In this document: in pieces, positions 41,414-52,700 of the stretch
Numbering within the stretch: the first letter of the stretch is position 1
How the letters are laid out: each line of letters opens with the position of its first letter
NCBI GenBank assembly: GCA_051747385.1
Contig: JBNJGB010000004.1
Location: 124,001 to 188,000 of the forward strand
Direction of reading: 5' to 3'
Length of the DNA stretch: 64,000 bases
Source: JBNJGB01 sp051747385
Lineage (GTDB): Bacteria > Myxococcota_A > UBA9042 > PHBI01 > JACKFB01
Translations under genes and position numbers: made by a program
The notes under the pieces: generated by a model
Databases searched by the model: none
What the model was told of the DNA's origin: nothing
The model's input: the letters and a program-made list of their open reading frames with translations, nothing else

Positions 41414-43666
41414 TCAGGCCGCGTCCTGCTGCTGGGCCCGCAGCACCGTCCACGCGGCCAGGTTCACGATGTCCGAGGCGTCGGCGTTGAAGGCGAGGAT
41501 GTTCACCGGCTTGTCCATGCCCAGGAGGATGGGCCCGAAGATGCTGGCGTTCCCGAGCTGGTGGAGCATCTTGTAGGAGATGTTCGCCGCCGCCAGGTTC
41601 GGGAAGATGAAGGTGTTGGCCCGCTTGGTGAGCCGGCTCCAGGGATAGACCCGACGGCGCAGGTTCATGTCCACGGCGATGTCCACCTGGACCTCGCCCT
41701 CGATCATCAGGTCCGGCTCGCGCTCCAGGACCAGCTCGGCGGCGCGGGCCATCTTCCGGGTCTCCGGGTGTCGGACGGCGCCGAAGTTGGCGAAGGACAG
41801 CATGGCCACCCGGGGCTCGATGTCGAAGGAGCGCACGAGGCCCACCACCTCCTCCGTCACGGCGGCGAGGGTCTCCGCGTCCGGGTCGATGTTCACCGTC
41901 GTGTCCGCGAAGAACAGCGTCTGGTCGCGCGTGAGCACCATGTAGACGCCGCAGGCGTGGCCCGTGGCCCCCACCAGGTGGAGCGCGGGGCGCATGGCCT
42001 CGGCGTAGGGTCGAGTGGCGCCCGCGACGATGCCGTCGGCGTCGCCGTTGCGCACCATCATCATGCCGAAGTTGGTGCGGTGGGCGATCTCCTTCAACGC
42101 CCGGGACATGGTGGCCCCGCGGCGCTGGTTCAGCTCGAGGTAGGTCTCCACGTACTCGTCGCGCCGCGGATCCTGGTTCGGGTAGATGATCTCGATCCCC
42201 TCGATGTCCACGCCGGCTCCCTTCGCCGCGACCTGCACCTCCTCCGGGAGGCCCATCAGGATGGGGACGGCGATGTGCTCGCTGGCGAGGATGCTGGCCG
42301 CCTTGACGACCCGGGGGTCGCTCCCCTCCGGCAGGACGACCCGGCGCGGATCGGCCTGCGCCTGGCCGATGATCTCCTGCAGCAGCCCCCGGCCCGGGTC
42401 CATCATCCGCTCCAGCTCGACGCGGTAGGCGTCCCAGTCCTCGACGGGCCGGCGGGCGACCCCGGAGTCCATGGCGGCCTGCGCGACGGCCGGCGCCACC
42501 CAGCCCAGCACCCGCGGATCGAAGGGCGTGGGGATGATGTACTCGGGGCCGAACTCGAACTTCCGGTCCTCGTAGGCGCGCGTCACCGTGGCCGGGACCG
42601 GCTCCCTCGCCAGCGCCGCCAGGGCCTTCACGGCCGCGATCTTCATCTCTTCGTTGATGGAGGTGGCGTGCACGTCCAGCGCGCCCCGGAAGATGTAGGG
42701 GAAGCCCAGGACGTTGTTCACCTGGTTGGGATAGTCGCTCCGCCCGGTGGCCATGATGGCGTCGCGGGAGACCTCCATGACGTCGGGATACGGGATCTCC
42801 GGGTCCGGGTTGGCCATGGCGAACACGATGGGCGGGTCCGCCATGGAGGCCACCATCTCCTTGGAGACCAGCCCGCCCACCGACAGCCCGATGAACGCGT
42901 CCGCGCCCTCCATGGCGTCGGCGAGGGTCGTCCTGTCCGTGCGCCGGGCGAACGCCCGCTTGTAGGGATCGGAGAGGTCCCGGGCCTCGCTCAGCACGCC
43001 GTGCCGATCGCACATCAGCAGGTGCTCGCGGTCCAGCCCGAGGGAGATCAGCAGGTTCGCGCAGGCGATGGCCGCCGCGCCGGCGCCGGACATGACCAGG
43101 CGCACCTCGGCGATGTCCTTGTTTGCGATCTCCAGGGCGTTCAGGAACGCCGCGGCGGTGATGATGGCCGTCCCGTGCTGATCGTCGTGGAACACCGGGA
43201 TGTCCATCGAGGCCTTCAGCGCCTCCTCGACCCGGAAGGCCTCGGGCGCCTTGATGTCCTCGAGGTTCACCCCGCCAAAGGTGGGCTCCAGGGCCTTCAC
43301 CACCTGGATGAGGGTCTCGGCGTCCCCGGCGTCCACCTCCAGATCGAAGACGTCGATGTCCGCGAAGCGCTTGAAGAGGACCGCCTTGCCCTCCATCACG
43401 GGCTTCGACGCCGCCGGGCCGATGTTCCCCAGGCCCAGGACCGCCGTCCCGTTGGAGATTACGGCCACCAGGTTCCCGCGGTTCGTGAAGTCGTACGAGC
43501 GCTCGGCGTCCTCGGCGATGACGCGGCACGGCGCCGCCACCCCCGGCGAGTAGGCCAGGGAGAGGTCCAGCTGGGTCGCCACCGGCTTGGTGGGGCGCAC
43601 CTCGGTCTTGCCCGGCCGCGGCCCGCGCTGATGGTACTCGAGCGCCTCCTTGTCCTTGTCGGCCAT
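41414..43666 (-). CDS. maeB: NADP-malic enzyme with phosphotransacetylase-like domain
   Basis: A 750-aa two-domain protein. Residues 1-430 are malic enzyme: LAYSPGVAAPC, VFHDDQHGTAI, the nucleotide loop GAGAAAIACANLL, and FAMANPDPEI. Residues about 440-750 are a phosphate acetyltransferase-like domain (VVLPEGSDPRV, GIVAGATRPYAE, FPNLAAANISYK). This is the MaeB architecture, in which the C-terminal domain is usually regulatory (acetyl-CoA sensing). It converts malate to pyruvate, CO2 and NADPH. Start at the ATG giving MADKDKEALEYH. It is divergent from the AsmA-like gene, with only 54 bp between. Confidence 0.95.
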   Translation of the reverse strand: MADKDKEALEYHQRGPRPGKTEVRPTKPVATQLDLSLAYSPGVAAPCRVIAEDAERSYDFTNRGNLVAVISNGTAVLGLGNIGPAASKPVMEGKAVLFKRFADIDVFDLEVDAGDAETLIQVVKALEPTFGGVNLEDIKAPEAFRVEEALKASMDIPVFHDDQHGTAIITAAAFLNALEIANKDIAEVRLVMSGAGAAAIACANLLISLGLDREHLLMCDRHGVLSEARDLSDPYKRAFARRTDRTTLADAMEGADAFIGLSVGGLVSKEMVASMADPPIVFAMANPDPEIPYPDVMEVSRDAIMATGRSDYPNQVNNVLGFPYIFRGALDVHATSINEEMKIAAVKALAALAREPVPATVTRAYEDRKFEFGPEYIIPTPFDPRVLGWVAPAVAQAAMDSGVARRPVEDWDAYRVELERMMDPGRGLLQEIIGQAQADPRRVVLPEGSDPRVVKAASILASEHIAVPILMGLPEEVQVAAKGAGVDIEGIEIIYPNQDPRRDEYVETYLELNQRRGATMSRALKEIAHRTNFGMMMVRNGDADGIVAGATRPYAEAMRPALHLVGATGHACGVYMVLTRDQTLFFADTTVNIDPDAETLAAVTEEVVGLVRSFDIEPRVAMLSFANFGAVRHPETRKMARAAELVLEREPDLMIEGEVQVDIAVDMNLRRRVYPWSRLTKRANTFIFPNLAAANISYKMLHQLGNASIFGPILLGMDKPVNILAFNADASDIVNLAAWTVLRAQQQDAA

Positions 43667-43707
43667 GTCGCCCTCGCGGCTTGCTGGTCTAGGATCGGGG
43701 CCGACTC

Positions 43708-43713
43708 TATACT
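43708..43713 (+). promoter_or_regulatory. -10-like TATACT just before the AsmA-like gene
   Basis: TATACT ends seven bases before the ATG at 43721, and no Shine-Dalgarno site is visible. That spacing would start the transcript at or near the ATG, giving a leaderless mRNA. The gap to the divergent maeB start is only 54 bp. No convincing -35 is seen at standard spacing. Confidence 0.4.
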
Positions 43714-43720
43714 CCCGGCG

Positions 43721-45349
43721 ATGGGACCGCCACCCGCCGAAGACGCGCAGGCGAGCGGCCGCCGGGCCGTCTGGCCGCTCGTCCTCGTCACCGTCCTGCT
43801 GCTCCTCCCGGCCACGGCCTGGGCCGGCGCCTACTTCTGGCTTCGGACGGACGCGGGCCAGGCGCAGCTCCGCGAGGACCTGGTGGAGGATCTGCGCCCG
43901 GGCTCGCTGGACTTCCGCGCCGTCCGCTGGGGCCCGGCGCCCTCGGAGCTCTGGTTCGTGGACGCCGTCGTGCGCGACCGCTCGGGCAAGCCCGCCATCG
44001 GCGCCCGGGCCATCGGGGGAGACCTGGACCTGGGCACGCTCCTGGACGGACGACTCCACCTGCGCCGGACGCGCGCTGTGGACTTCGAGGTGCGCCTCGC
44101 CTGGGACGCGGAGGGCACGTTCAGCCTGAAGGACGCCTTCCGGAAGGGCCCGCCCGAGGAGGAGGAGGACAAGCCCCCGGAGCCGGAGGTGCCCCCTCCG
44201 CTCGTCCGCTTCGACGGCGTGCGCCTGGACCGGGGCCTGGTGACCCTGGACTGGCCCGTGTGGGGCCTCCGGTTCGAGGAGGTCGACGCCCGCGGACGGG
44301 TGCACCTCGGCGGGGAGCGCGGGCTGCTCATCGAGGCGGACCTGGAGGGCGCGCTGGCTCGCGCCGACGTGGATCACCGCACGCGCACCGTCGCCTTCGA
44401 CGCCCTCCGGATCGCCGGCTTCCGCTGGGAGGGCGAGGGCTTCGACACGGAGACCCTCGCGCTGACCGGCGGGGACGGCGCGCGGGTCGTCCTGGCGGGC
44501 GGGATGCGCTTCGGGGATCCGACGCGCATGGACGTCGCCGGCGACGTCCTGCTGACCGGCCCGGAGACCCGCGACGTCCTGGGGCGCTGGCTGCCCGGCG
44601 GAGCGGAGGTCCGGGGGCTGGAGACGCACCTGGAGGGCGAGGCCCTGGTCGTGGACGCGAGCCGGGCCTCGGCGCCCGTGATCACGGCCGGCCCGTTCCG
44701 GCTGGAGGACGTCTCCCTGCCCGTGAAGGGCCGCGCGGCGCCCGGCGGGCTCGTCCCCACGGTCTCCTTCGACACCCGGGACGCCACGATCGGCCGCCTC
44801 CAGGCCCCCGAGGGCTTCGAGGCCCGGGACGTGAGCGTTGCCCGGCTCGAGGCCTCCATGTCCGGCAACGCGGCGCTGCGGGTGGTGGACGCGCGGGCCT
44901 CCGGCATGACCCTGCCGGAGGGGGAGGTGGGTGCGACGCGCGCGGACGGCCGCCTCGAGGTGGGCCTGAGCGGCGGAGAAGTGCAGGGCGCGGTCGCCAC
45001 CGACCAGGGGACGTTGAAGGCCGAGGGCTCCGTGGACGTCCAGCTCATGAAGCGGGAGGCGCGCATCACGGTGGTCATGACCCTCGACGACTTCACCGAC
45101 ACCCTGGCCCGCAGCCTGAAGACGGCGCTCCCGGACGACGTCGCCTCGCGGCTGGAGGAGCCCATCCGCGGGCAGGCGCGCTTCCGCGGGCGGGCGGCGC
45201 GCGAGGAGCCCGCGGAGGACACGGGCGAGCGGGAGTGGGGCCTGTCCTTCTACCTGGACTCGGGGCACCTCGTGGGCCGCGGCCGGGTCGAGTACCGCGA
45301 GGATGACTGGGTGCCGGCCCTGGAGACGGCGGGGGACGGCGGCCCGTGA
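43721..45349 (+). CDS. AsmA/TamB-like anchored protein
   Basis: A 542-aa protein: a short Pro-rich cytoplasmic N-terminus, one membrane helix (WPLVLVTVLLLLPATAWAGAY), then a long beta-rich region of repeating strands (LRVVDARASGMTLPEGE, LFVD-like blocks) typical of AsmA-type proteins that span the periplasm. An acidic EEEEDKPPEPEVPPP linker separates an N-terminal and a main part. Its stop overlaps the tamB start (GTGATG). AsmA-like/TamB proteins act in lipid or outer-membrane protein transport. Family call moderate; operon membership strong. Confidence 0.75.
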   Translation: MGPPPAEDAQASGRRAVWPLVLVTVLLLLPATAWAGAYFWLRTDAGQAQLREDLVEDLRPGSLDFRAVRWGPAPSELWFVDAVVRDRSGKPAIGARAIGGDLDLGTLLDGRLHLRRTRAVDFEVRLAWDAEGTFSLKDAFRKGPPEEEEDKPPEPEVPPPLVRFDGVRLDRGLVTLDWPVWGLRFEEVDARGRVHLGGERGLLIEADLEGALARADVDHRTRTVAFDALRIAGFRWEGEGFDTETLALTGGDGARVVLAGGMRFGDPTRMDVAGDVLLTGPETRDVLGRWLPGGAEVRGLETHLEGEALVVDASRASAPVITAGPFRLEDVSLPVKGRAAPGGLVPTVSFDTRDATIGRLQAPEGFEARDVSVARLEASMSGNAALRVVDARASGMTLPEGEVGATRADGRLEVGLSGGEVQGAVATDQGTLKAEGSVDVQLMKREARITVVMTLDDFTDTLARSLKTALPDDVASRLEEPIRGQARFRGRAAREEPAEDTGEREWGLSFYLDSGHLVGRGRVEYREDDWVPALETAGDGGP

Positions 45350-48300
45350 TGCGCCGTCTCCTGCGCGGACTGGCGCGGCTCGGGCTCCTGCTGGGCAAGC
45401 TGGTGGTCGCCCTGGTGGTGACCGTGTACCTGCTCCTGGTCCGGAGCTTCCTGTTCCTCCTGACCCTGGCGATGCTCCTGTATTTCGCCAGCGCGACCAC
45501 GGCCGTGCGGGACCTCGTCCAGGGGGTGGTGGCGGACGCGATCCCGGGCACCATCACCGCGTCCAGCGTCCAGTGGGGGCCCTTCCCCGGGAGGGTGCGG
45601 GTGGCCGACGTGAGCATCCGCGGGGAGCACGCCGAGGAGATCATCCGCGCCGACCTGCTCGTGGCCGAGGTGAACCTGGTGGCCACGGCCACGGCGCTCG
45701 TGCGCAAGCTCACGGATCCCGACACCCCCCTGGTCCTGCGCTTCCGGAGCGCGCGGGTGGTTCGGCCCCGTGTCCGCATCGACGTGGACGAGGAGGGCCT
45801 CGTCGGCATCGAGCGGGCCTTCCACATCGCGCCCGACGACGAGCCTCCCGAGGAGGATGGGCCGCCGGTGCTCGATCTCGCGGTCTCCCGCGTGCGGATC
45901 GAGGACGGCACCGTGGACATCGACACGCCGGAGGTGCACCTGGACATCGAGGGCGTGAACGCGGCGACCCGGTTCCGCATCGTCGACGAGCCGTGGATGC
46001 ACTTCCCCGTACCCAAGGCGACCGCTCGGAGCGTCGACGTCCAGCTCAAGCCCGCGGTTCGGCCGGGCGACGCCCTGGGACGCCTCCACGTGCCGGTGCG
46101 GGACGTGGAGATCCGCCAGTTGATGTGGGAGGGCATGCGCTTCGACTTCCGCAGGATCACGGGAGCGGTGGGTGGGGGTGGCCGTCTCTTCGGGAGCGGA
46201 CACCTGGACCTCCAGGGGGAGGAAGCCGCCTGGGCGGCGAACGTGGGGTTGGACCTCCCGCCCACCTCCGACCTGGTGCCCCGGATCTTCGGCGACGACG
46301 TGCGCGGTGCCCTGAGCCTGGACGTCCGGGGCAGCGGGGACTTCGATCAGCTCACGGCGGAGGTGCGCGCCCGCTCGCCCCACATGGAGGTGGACGGGGT
46401 CACGCTTCGGCAGCTGCACGCCGACGTGGGCCTGGAGCCCGTGGTGACCCCCGACGGCCGCCTCACCCACCGCTTCCTTGTCCAGGAGGCGCACGCCGCC
46501 ATGCTGGGCGGGCGCGTGGTGATCTCCCCGGCCCGGTGGCTCCCGCGCTGGGCCGAGCGGGAGGAGGACGGGCCGGCCCGGCCGACGGTGAACGACTTCG
46601 AGGCCACGGTGCGGGTGGAGGGCGCGGAGCCGATGGCCCTCCTCAGCTCCCCGTGGCTGGGGCTGCTCCCGGAGGGCCTTGCATTCCTCGACGGCCGCGT
46701 CTCGGGCGTAGTGGACGTGGCCGGCGCCGTGGAGGAGCGGACAGGCCTGCTGCGCGTCCGGGCCCGCACGGGCGGGCTGGCCATGGACGACCTGGACGCC
46801 TCCGACCTCCCCGTCGGCGCGGGCTGGGGCCTCGAGGGGGGCTTCGAGCTCGTGAGCGGCCCCGCGGGCTCGGTGCCTCCTACCGGTCTGCGCTTCCACC
46901 CCGTGAACCGCCTGACCCTGCACCATCTACGGGTGGACAGCGGTGGGGATCGGCTGGCCCTCGACGGCACGCTCGACCTGGAGCGCGGGCTCGTCGACGC
47001 CCGCGGCGAGGTGCGCATCGCCGATCTGGGGGCCTTCCTCCGCCCCCTCGGCGTGACCGGCGTCGACGGCGCGCTGCACCTCCGGGGCGCCCGGTTCGGC
47101 GGCACGTTCCCGGATCCCGCGGTGCGTGGCCGGCTCGAGGTCGACGGGGCACGCCTGGCGCGCCAGGACCTGGGCACCGTGGAGGCCCGGGTGGACCTGT
47201 CCCACGGGCTGCTCACCGTGGGGGATCTCCGGGCGGAGACGCCCTACGGACGCGTGGCGGCGGACGGCGCCATCCGGCTGTGGCGCGACGAGCTGACCCA
47301 CGTGCATCCTCGCCTGCCCTTCACGGTCTCGGCGGCGTCCGTGAGCGGCGTGGACCTGCACCGCCTGCTCCCGGATCTCGGGGTGACGGCGACGGTGAGC
47401 CTGGAGGCCAGCGAGGTGGAGGGCGAGGCGATGGACCCGGTCGGGACGCTGTCGGGCCGGGCGGAGCTGTCCACGGGGCCGGTGCGGTTTGCCGGGGAGC
47501 GCGCCCGGCGGGTCCAGGCGAAGCTCCGGGGCGGACCGCGACGCCTGACGGCCCGGGACATCGAGATCGTCCTGGACAGCGGCGACGTCATCCGCGGGGC
47601 GGTGGGGCTGGACAAGCGCACGCGCCGGATCGAGGCGTCCGTGGAGACGCGGCTCCTGCCGTTTTCGGCCTTCGAGTGGTTCGAGGCGAACGAGATGCCC
47701 TTCGCCGGCCGCGTGACCGCCGATCTGAGCCTGGAGGGCACCCTCGACGAGCCGGCCATCATCGGCACGGTCCGCGTGCGCGACTTCGGCTTCGATCCCG
47801 TGGTCCTGGGGGACGCCAGCTTCACGCTCACGCCCGGACCGGGCGGCAGGGTCGACATCTCGACCACGGACGACTTCCGGGGGCTGGAGATCCTGGACGG
47901 CAGCCTGGTGGAGCTGGACGGGATGATCCCCGGCCGCGTGCTGATTCGCGCCCGGGGCGAGGACGCGGACGTCTTCCGGCTGCTGCCGTTTCTGGCGATC
48001 CCAGACACCTCGCTGACGGCCACGGCCCTGGCGGAGCTGGAGATCCTGCTGGATCGGGACCCCGTCCACTGGGAGCTCCGCGTCGACGCCTTGCCAGACG
48101 ACGTGGCGCTCGGCCTGTACGACGGCGAGATCTCCTACCGGAACCTCTCTCCGCTGTTCCTGGTGGTCGACGACGCCGGCGTGCACCTCGGTCCGACCTC
48201 CCTCGGGCGGAACCTCGACGACGCGCTGACCGTCTGCGGGACCATCGGGGTGGACACGGCCATGGACCTGAAGGCCACCGGCCGGGTGGAGCTGGAGGTA

Positions 48301-49719
48301 GCGCGGCCCCTGCGCGAGCTGTTCAGCGTGCACGAAGGCACGCTGCTCGTCGGGGCGGATCCGATCACGAGCCGCCGGGTGGGCGCCGATCACTGCCTCC
48401 CGGACGCGGGGGATCGCATCCTCCACATCACCGGGACCGTGGAACGGCCGAAGGCCTCGGGGCGGATCGAGACGGTGGACACGCGGCTGGTCCCTCGGAC
48501 GTTCGGGCACGAGTTCCGCCTGGAGGACGGGGCGGGCGTCCTCCTGCGACCGACGACGGCGCCCGGCGAGGTCCGCGTGGTCCTGCCGCGCGAGCCGGAA
48601 GAGCGCCTGGGCGGCGAGATGGACGACGGCGGCTTCGAGCTGTGGGGCGAGATCGTGCTGATGGACCTGGTCCCCGAGAACGCCGATCTCCACCTGATCG
48701 GCACCGACCTCTTCTACAGCAGCGCCGGCGAGTTCCGCATGACGTTCAACCCGGACGTGACACTCATGGCGCGGAACTTCTCGTCGGACGCCCGGCGACG
48801 CCTGAAGCTCTCCGGGGAGGTGCTCATCACGGACGGCAGCTTCTACAAGAGCTTCGACCGCATCAGCCAGACCCTGTCCGGCGGCACGGCCGCGGGGGGC
48901 TCCCTGCCCCTGACGGAGCAGGTCCCATGGCTGGCGGACCTGACCCTCGATCTCCACGTCGCGGCCCCGGACTTCGAGATCCGGAGCAAGTTCCCGTTCG
49001 GGGATACGGAGCTGGAGGCCCGCTTCGACCTGCGAATCCGCGGCACCCTGGACGATCCCGAGGTCTACGACCGCATTCAGCTCATCCCGGGTGGCCGCAT
49101 CCGCTACGACGTGATCCAGCGGGAGTTCGAGATCGTCCAGGGCACCCTGGACTTCGAGGGGGAGCCGTTCGCGCCGCGCGTGGACATCGAGGCCCAGACG
49201 GAGGTGGCCTACCTGGCGCTCGTGGACCCGTCCATCCCGGACAGCGAGGAGGAGCGCCAGGTCACGGTCTCCCTGCGCATCAGCGGGGTCCCGCCGGCCC
49301 TGAACATCGAGTACTGGTCCAACGACGATCCCAGCTTTGATCAGGCGGACCTCCAGTCGCTCATCCTGACGGGGCGACCGCGGGACGAGGCTTCGGAGAG
49401 CCTGGAGGGCTTCGGATTCCAGTACGACTTCGGCAATGCGCTGCAGGGAATCCTCGAGTCCCCCATCATCGAAGCGCTCCGCGTGCGCGTGGGCGCGGAC
49501 CAGAGCGTCACGACGGAGCTGGTCAACCAGCTGGGGCGCGTCGTACGTCTCCGGACCCGGGTGGTCCAGGAGACCGAGGAGACGCGCGTGACCGCGGGCT
49601 TCCGCTTCCAGATCACCGACCGGCTCTCCCTGGAGGGCAACCTCCAGCGGGTCGAGAACGCTACCAATCCGACCCAGACCTACCAGGCCCGCTTCAAGTA
49701 CCGGATCCCCCTCGACTGA
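45349..49719 (+). CDS. tamB: TamB translocation/assembly protein
   Basis: A 1456-aa protein of typical TamB size. N-terminal membrane helices (residues about 10-45) are followed by a very long repetitive beta-strand region and the C-terminal DUF490/TamB domain, which ends with RFQITDRLSLEGNLQ and a final aromatic-basic strand (YQARFKYRIPLD). TamB bridges inner and outer membranes and works with an Omp85 partner, encoded 10 bp downstream. An alternative GTG lies three bases earlier. Proposed roles are autotransporter assembly and phospholipid movement. Confidence 0.9.
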   Translation: MRRLLRGLARLGLLLGKLVVALVVTVYLLLVRSFLFLLTLAMLLYFASATTAVRDLVQGVVADAIPGTITASSVQWGPFPGRVRVADVSIRGEHAEEIIRADLLVAEVNLVATATALVRKLTDPDTPLVLRFRSARVVRPRVRIDVDEEGLVGIERAFHIAPDDEPPEEDGPPVLDLAVSRVRIEDGTVDIDTPEVHLDIEGVNAATRFRIVDEPWMHFPVPKATARSVDVQLKPAVRPGDALGRLHVPVRDVEIRQLMWEGMRFDFRRITGAVGGGGRLFGSGHLDLQGEEAAWAANVGLDLPPTSDLVPRIFGDDVRGALSLDVRGSGDFDQLTAEVRARSPHMEVDGVTLRQLHADVGLEPVVTPDGRLTHRFLVQEAHAAMLGGRVVISPARWLPRWAEREEDGPARPTVNDFEATVRVEGAEPMALLSSPWLGLLPEGLAFLDGRVSGVVDVAGAVEERTGLLRVRARTGGLAMDDLDASDLPVGAGWGLEGGFELVSGPAGSVPPTGLRFHPVNRLTLHHLRVDSGGDRLALDGTLDLERGLVDARGEVRIADLGAFLRPLGVTGVDGALHLRGARFGGTFPDPAVRGRLEVDGARLARQDLGTVEARVDLSHGLLTVGDLRAETPYGRVAADGAIRLWRDELTHVHPRLPFTVSAASVSGVDLHRLLPDLGVTATVSLEASEVEGEAMDPVGTLSGRAELSTGPVRFAGERARRVQAKLRGGPRRLTARDIEIVLDSGDVIRGAVGLDKRTRRIEASVETRLLPFSAFEWFEANEMPFAGRVTADLSLEGTLDEPAIIGTVRVRDFGFDPVVLGDASFTLTPGPGGRVDISTTDDFRGLEILDGSLVELDGMIPGRVLIRARGEDADVFRLLPFLAIPDTSLTATALAELEILLDRDPVHWELRVDALPDDVALGLYDGEISYRNLSPLFLVVDDAGVHLGPTSLGRNLDDALTVCGTIGVDTAMDLKATGRVELEVARPLRELFSVHEGTLLVGADPITSRRVGADHCLPDAGDRILHITGTVERPKASGRIETVDTRLVPRTFGHEFRLEDGAGVLLRPTTAPGEVRVVLPREPEERLGGEMDDGGFELWGEIVLMDLVPENADLHLIGTDLFYSSAGEFRMTFNPDVTLMARNFSSDARRRLKLSGEVLITDGSFYKSFDRISQTLSGGTAAGGSLPLTEQVPWLADLTLDLHVAAPDFEIRSKFPFGDTELEARFDLRIRGTLDDPEVYDRIQLIPGGRIRYDVIQREFEIVQGTLDFEGEPFAPRVDIEAQTEVAYLALVDPSIPDSEEERQVTVSLRISGVPPALNIEYWSNDDPSFDQADLQSLILTGRPRDEASESLEGFGFQYDFGNALQGILESPIIEALRVRVGADQSVTTELVNQLGRVVRLRTRVVQETEETRVTAGFRFQITDRLSLEGNLQRVENATNPTQTYQARFKYRIPLD

Positions 49720-49729
49720 TCGGACCTCC

Positions 49730-52700
49730 TTGTCACCCGCCGCTCTTCCACTCGCGCTGATGCTCGTCGCAGTGACGGCGCGCGCCCCCGAGCCTCCTCC
49801 CGCGGAGGAGGAGCCTCCCGAGGCCCCGGCGCGCACGCCGGCGACGGTCGAGGACCGCGCGCCCCTCCCCGCGGAGCCCGAGCCTCCCGGCCCGTGCGTG
49901 GGGCGGCGGGTCGCCTCGGTCGCGCTGGTCGGGTGTCGGGGGCGGACCTGCGACACCGAGTCCCGCCGCCGGCGGCTGCTGTCCCTGGCCGACCTGGACC
50001 CGGAGGAGACGCTCACCGCGGAGGACCACGAGCGGGCCGTCGCCCGGCTCGAGAAGACCGGCTACTTCCGGGAGGTGGCCATCACGTGCGAGCAGGCGAC
50101 CGACGGGGTGGACGTGCGCATCGTCGTGGACATGAACACCTTCGTGCGCGACGTGGACATCGAGGGCAACGAGGACTTCCGCGTCGGGGAGATCCGCAAG
50201 CGCCTCTTCCTGCGCTCCGGGACGGTGCTGAACGTGACGCCGGGCGAGGAGGAGCAGCACGAGTCCGTCCGTCGGCAGGTCCAGTCGCTCCAGCGCTTCT
50301 ATCGCCGGGAGGGGCTGGAGGACGTGTCCATCGGCGTGGAGGCGACCCGCGCGGATCCCACGACGGTGGACCTGCGGATCCTCATCGACGAGGGCGAGCG
50401 GAGGCGGATCCGCGACCTGGTGATCCGCCACCGCCAGGTCCTCCCGACGCCGCCCGGAGAGCAGGGGTGTCCGACGGTGAGCCGTCCGCGGCTCAGGAGG
50501 CTCGTGGGCGTGGGCGTAGGCGGTGTGGTGACGTCGCGCACCGAGCGCCGGGTGCGGCGCGACCTGGAGACGTTCTTCCAGTCCATCGGCTACGTGCGGC
50601 CCCACGTGGACGTGCGCGTGGAGGAGGATCCGCTGCGCATGGTGGTGGACATCCAGACGGAGCGCTGCTGGCTCGTCCGGGTCTGGGAGCGAGAGTCGGC
50701 GGCGGTGAGCGGGACCCGGGACGTGCCCGCGTTCCGCTTCCACGATCCCCTCGGAGAGGACGTGGCCGCCGGTGAGGACGCGCCGTATCAGCGTGCGTCC
50801 CTGGAGCCGTGGCGCGAGAAGCTCCCGTTCGGGCCCTCCGGCGTGTTCGACCGCGAGGAGGCCAAGCGCGGCGTGGAGATCATCCAGCGGGACCTGGAGG
50901 ACGAGGGCTTCCCGTTCGCCGAGGTGGTCCTGGAGCACCGGCGCTTCCCCCGGGCCGGCCCCGACGAGCTTGCGAGCCCCGTGGCGGGTGCCATCGACTT
51001 CCGCATCACGCGAAACTACGAGCGGCGCATCCAGGGGATCCTGCTGCCGGGGCGCCGGACGTTCTCGGAGGAGCGACTGCTCGAGGAGATCGACACGAAG
51101 GTCTACGACGCCCTGGGCGACGGCGGGTTCGTGCAGGTGGAGCAGGTGCTCTTCGACCTCAAGGAGCTGAGGCGCTTCTACGAGGCGCGCGGTTTCTACC
51201 GGTTCCGCTTCCTGGTCCAGGGGGAGCCGGACGATCCCGCGCCCAGCCGGGAGCGCATCGAGACGCGCGACTGGCTCGTCTGGGAGTACCGCTACCGGGA
51301 CCGGGGCTTCCGGGTGAAGAAGCGCCGGAGCGAGATGGTGCTCTATCTGGAGCTTCCGTTCGAGGAGGGGCCGCGGACGCGCCTCCAGGACGTGGTGATC
51401 GCCGGCAACGAGCAGCTCTCCACCCGACGGGTCGGGAAGATGCTCGGCCTCGCGCCCGGGGACCCCTTCGGGTCGGCGTACCTCGAGGACGGCCTCCAGC
51501 GCATCCGGGCCTGGTACCGGCGGCGCGGCTTCCACCAGGCCAGGGTGAGGGCGAGCTGCGAGGCGGATATCCCGCCGCCGGGAGGGGACTGCTCCCTGGT
51601 GAGGTCCTCCTGGGCGGACCTGATCGTGAGCATCGACGAGGGCCCGCGGAGCGTGGTCGGGGAGATCTTCTGGCGGGGGAATTTCCGCACGGATCCCGAG
51701 GTCCTGGTGCGGGATCTCCCGGAGTCGGGCGAGCCCTACGACCAGTCACGCCTCGCGGAGGCGACGCGCAAGCTACGGAACCTGGGTGTCTTCAGCGCCG
51801 TGGACATCACGCGGATCGGCCTGGAGGAGAGCCCGCCGCGGGAGCGCATCGCCCTGGTGGTGAGCGTGGAGGAGGCGGACAGTCGCTTCCTGGACCTGGC
51901 GGCCGGCTTTCGCACCATCGATCGGGACAGCGACCGGGGCACCCGCGCGCCGCCCCTGCTGGGCTCCATCGTCGGGCATGGGACCGCGTCCATGGACCGG
52001 TCCACCACCGGCCTGGCGCGGGCCTTCCCCCTGTCGTTGCCGGACGTGCTGTTCGTCTTCGAGACGGAGTACATCGACCGGCACTTCCGCGGCATGGGCC
52101 ACCGGATGCGCCTGCCCGTGAAGTACGGATTCTCGACCAAGGACGCCCTGCGGCTGCTGTCGTTCGTGCCGACGCTGGACGTGCCGCGCTTCCTGGGCTC
52201 CGACATCCTGCTGCAGTTCAAGCTCCTCGCCGAGCTCGACCGGGTCAACGAGCAGCTGGACCGCGAGGAGGTCGGCGCGGGCACGAGCCTCACCTGGCCG
52301 CTGAGGAAGCGCATGTCCCTGGGTGTGGGTGTGGAGGCCAGCTATATCCGCTTCACGAACCCGGACGAGTCGCCCGGCCTCACCACGCGCATCGACGACA
52401 GCTTCGTGCCCCAGGTGCGGCCGTCCGTGCGGTGGCGCTGGGACACGCAGGACAACCCGCTGCACCCTACGGAGGGCTTCGCCCTGACGTCCGAGGTGCG
52501 CTACATCCTCGCCGTCGACCGGCAGGTCGTGGAGGACGAGCGACGCACGGAGGTGAACAACTTCGTGAAGTGGCAGACCTCCTTCGAGTGGGCCTGGAAG
52601 CCGCGGGGCGGACCCGTGGTCGCCTGGTTCTCGCGCTACGGCGCGGCCCTCGGCGCCGCGGGCGAGCTGCTGCCCCCGAACGAGCGCTTCACCCTGGGCG

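Noticed and set aside
41286..41576. Short ORFs in the convergent-gap repeats (for example MPFSFASSRLCAS...)
   Set aside because: They are translations of a repeated non-coding sequence, present in several frames and both strands, with no ribosome site.
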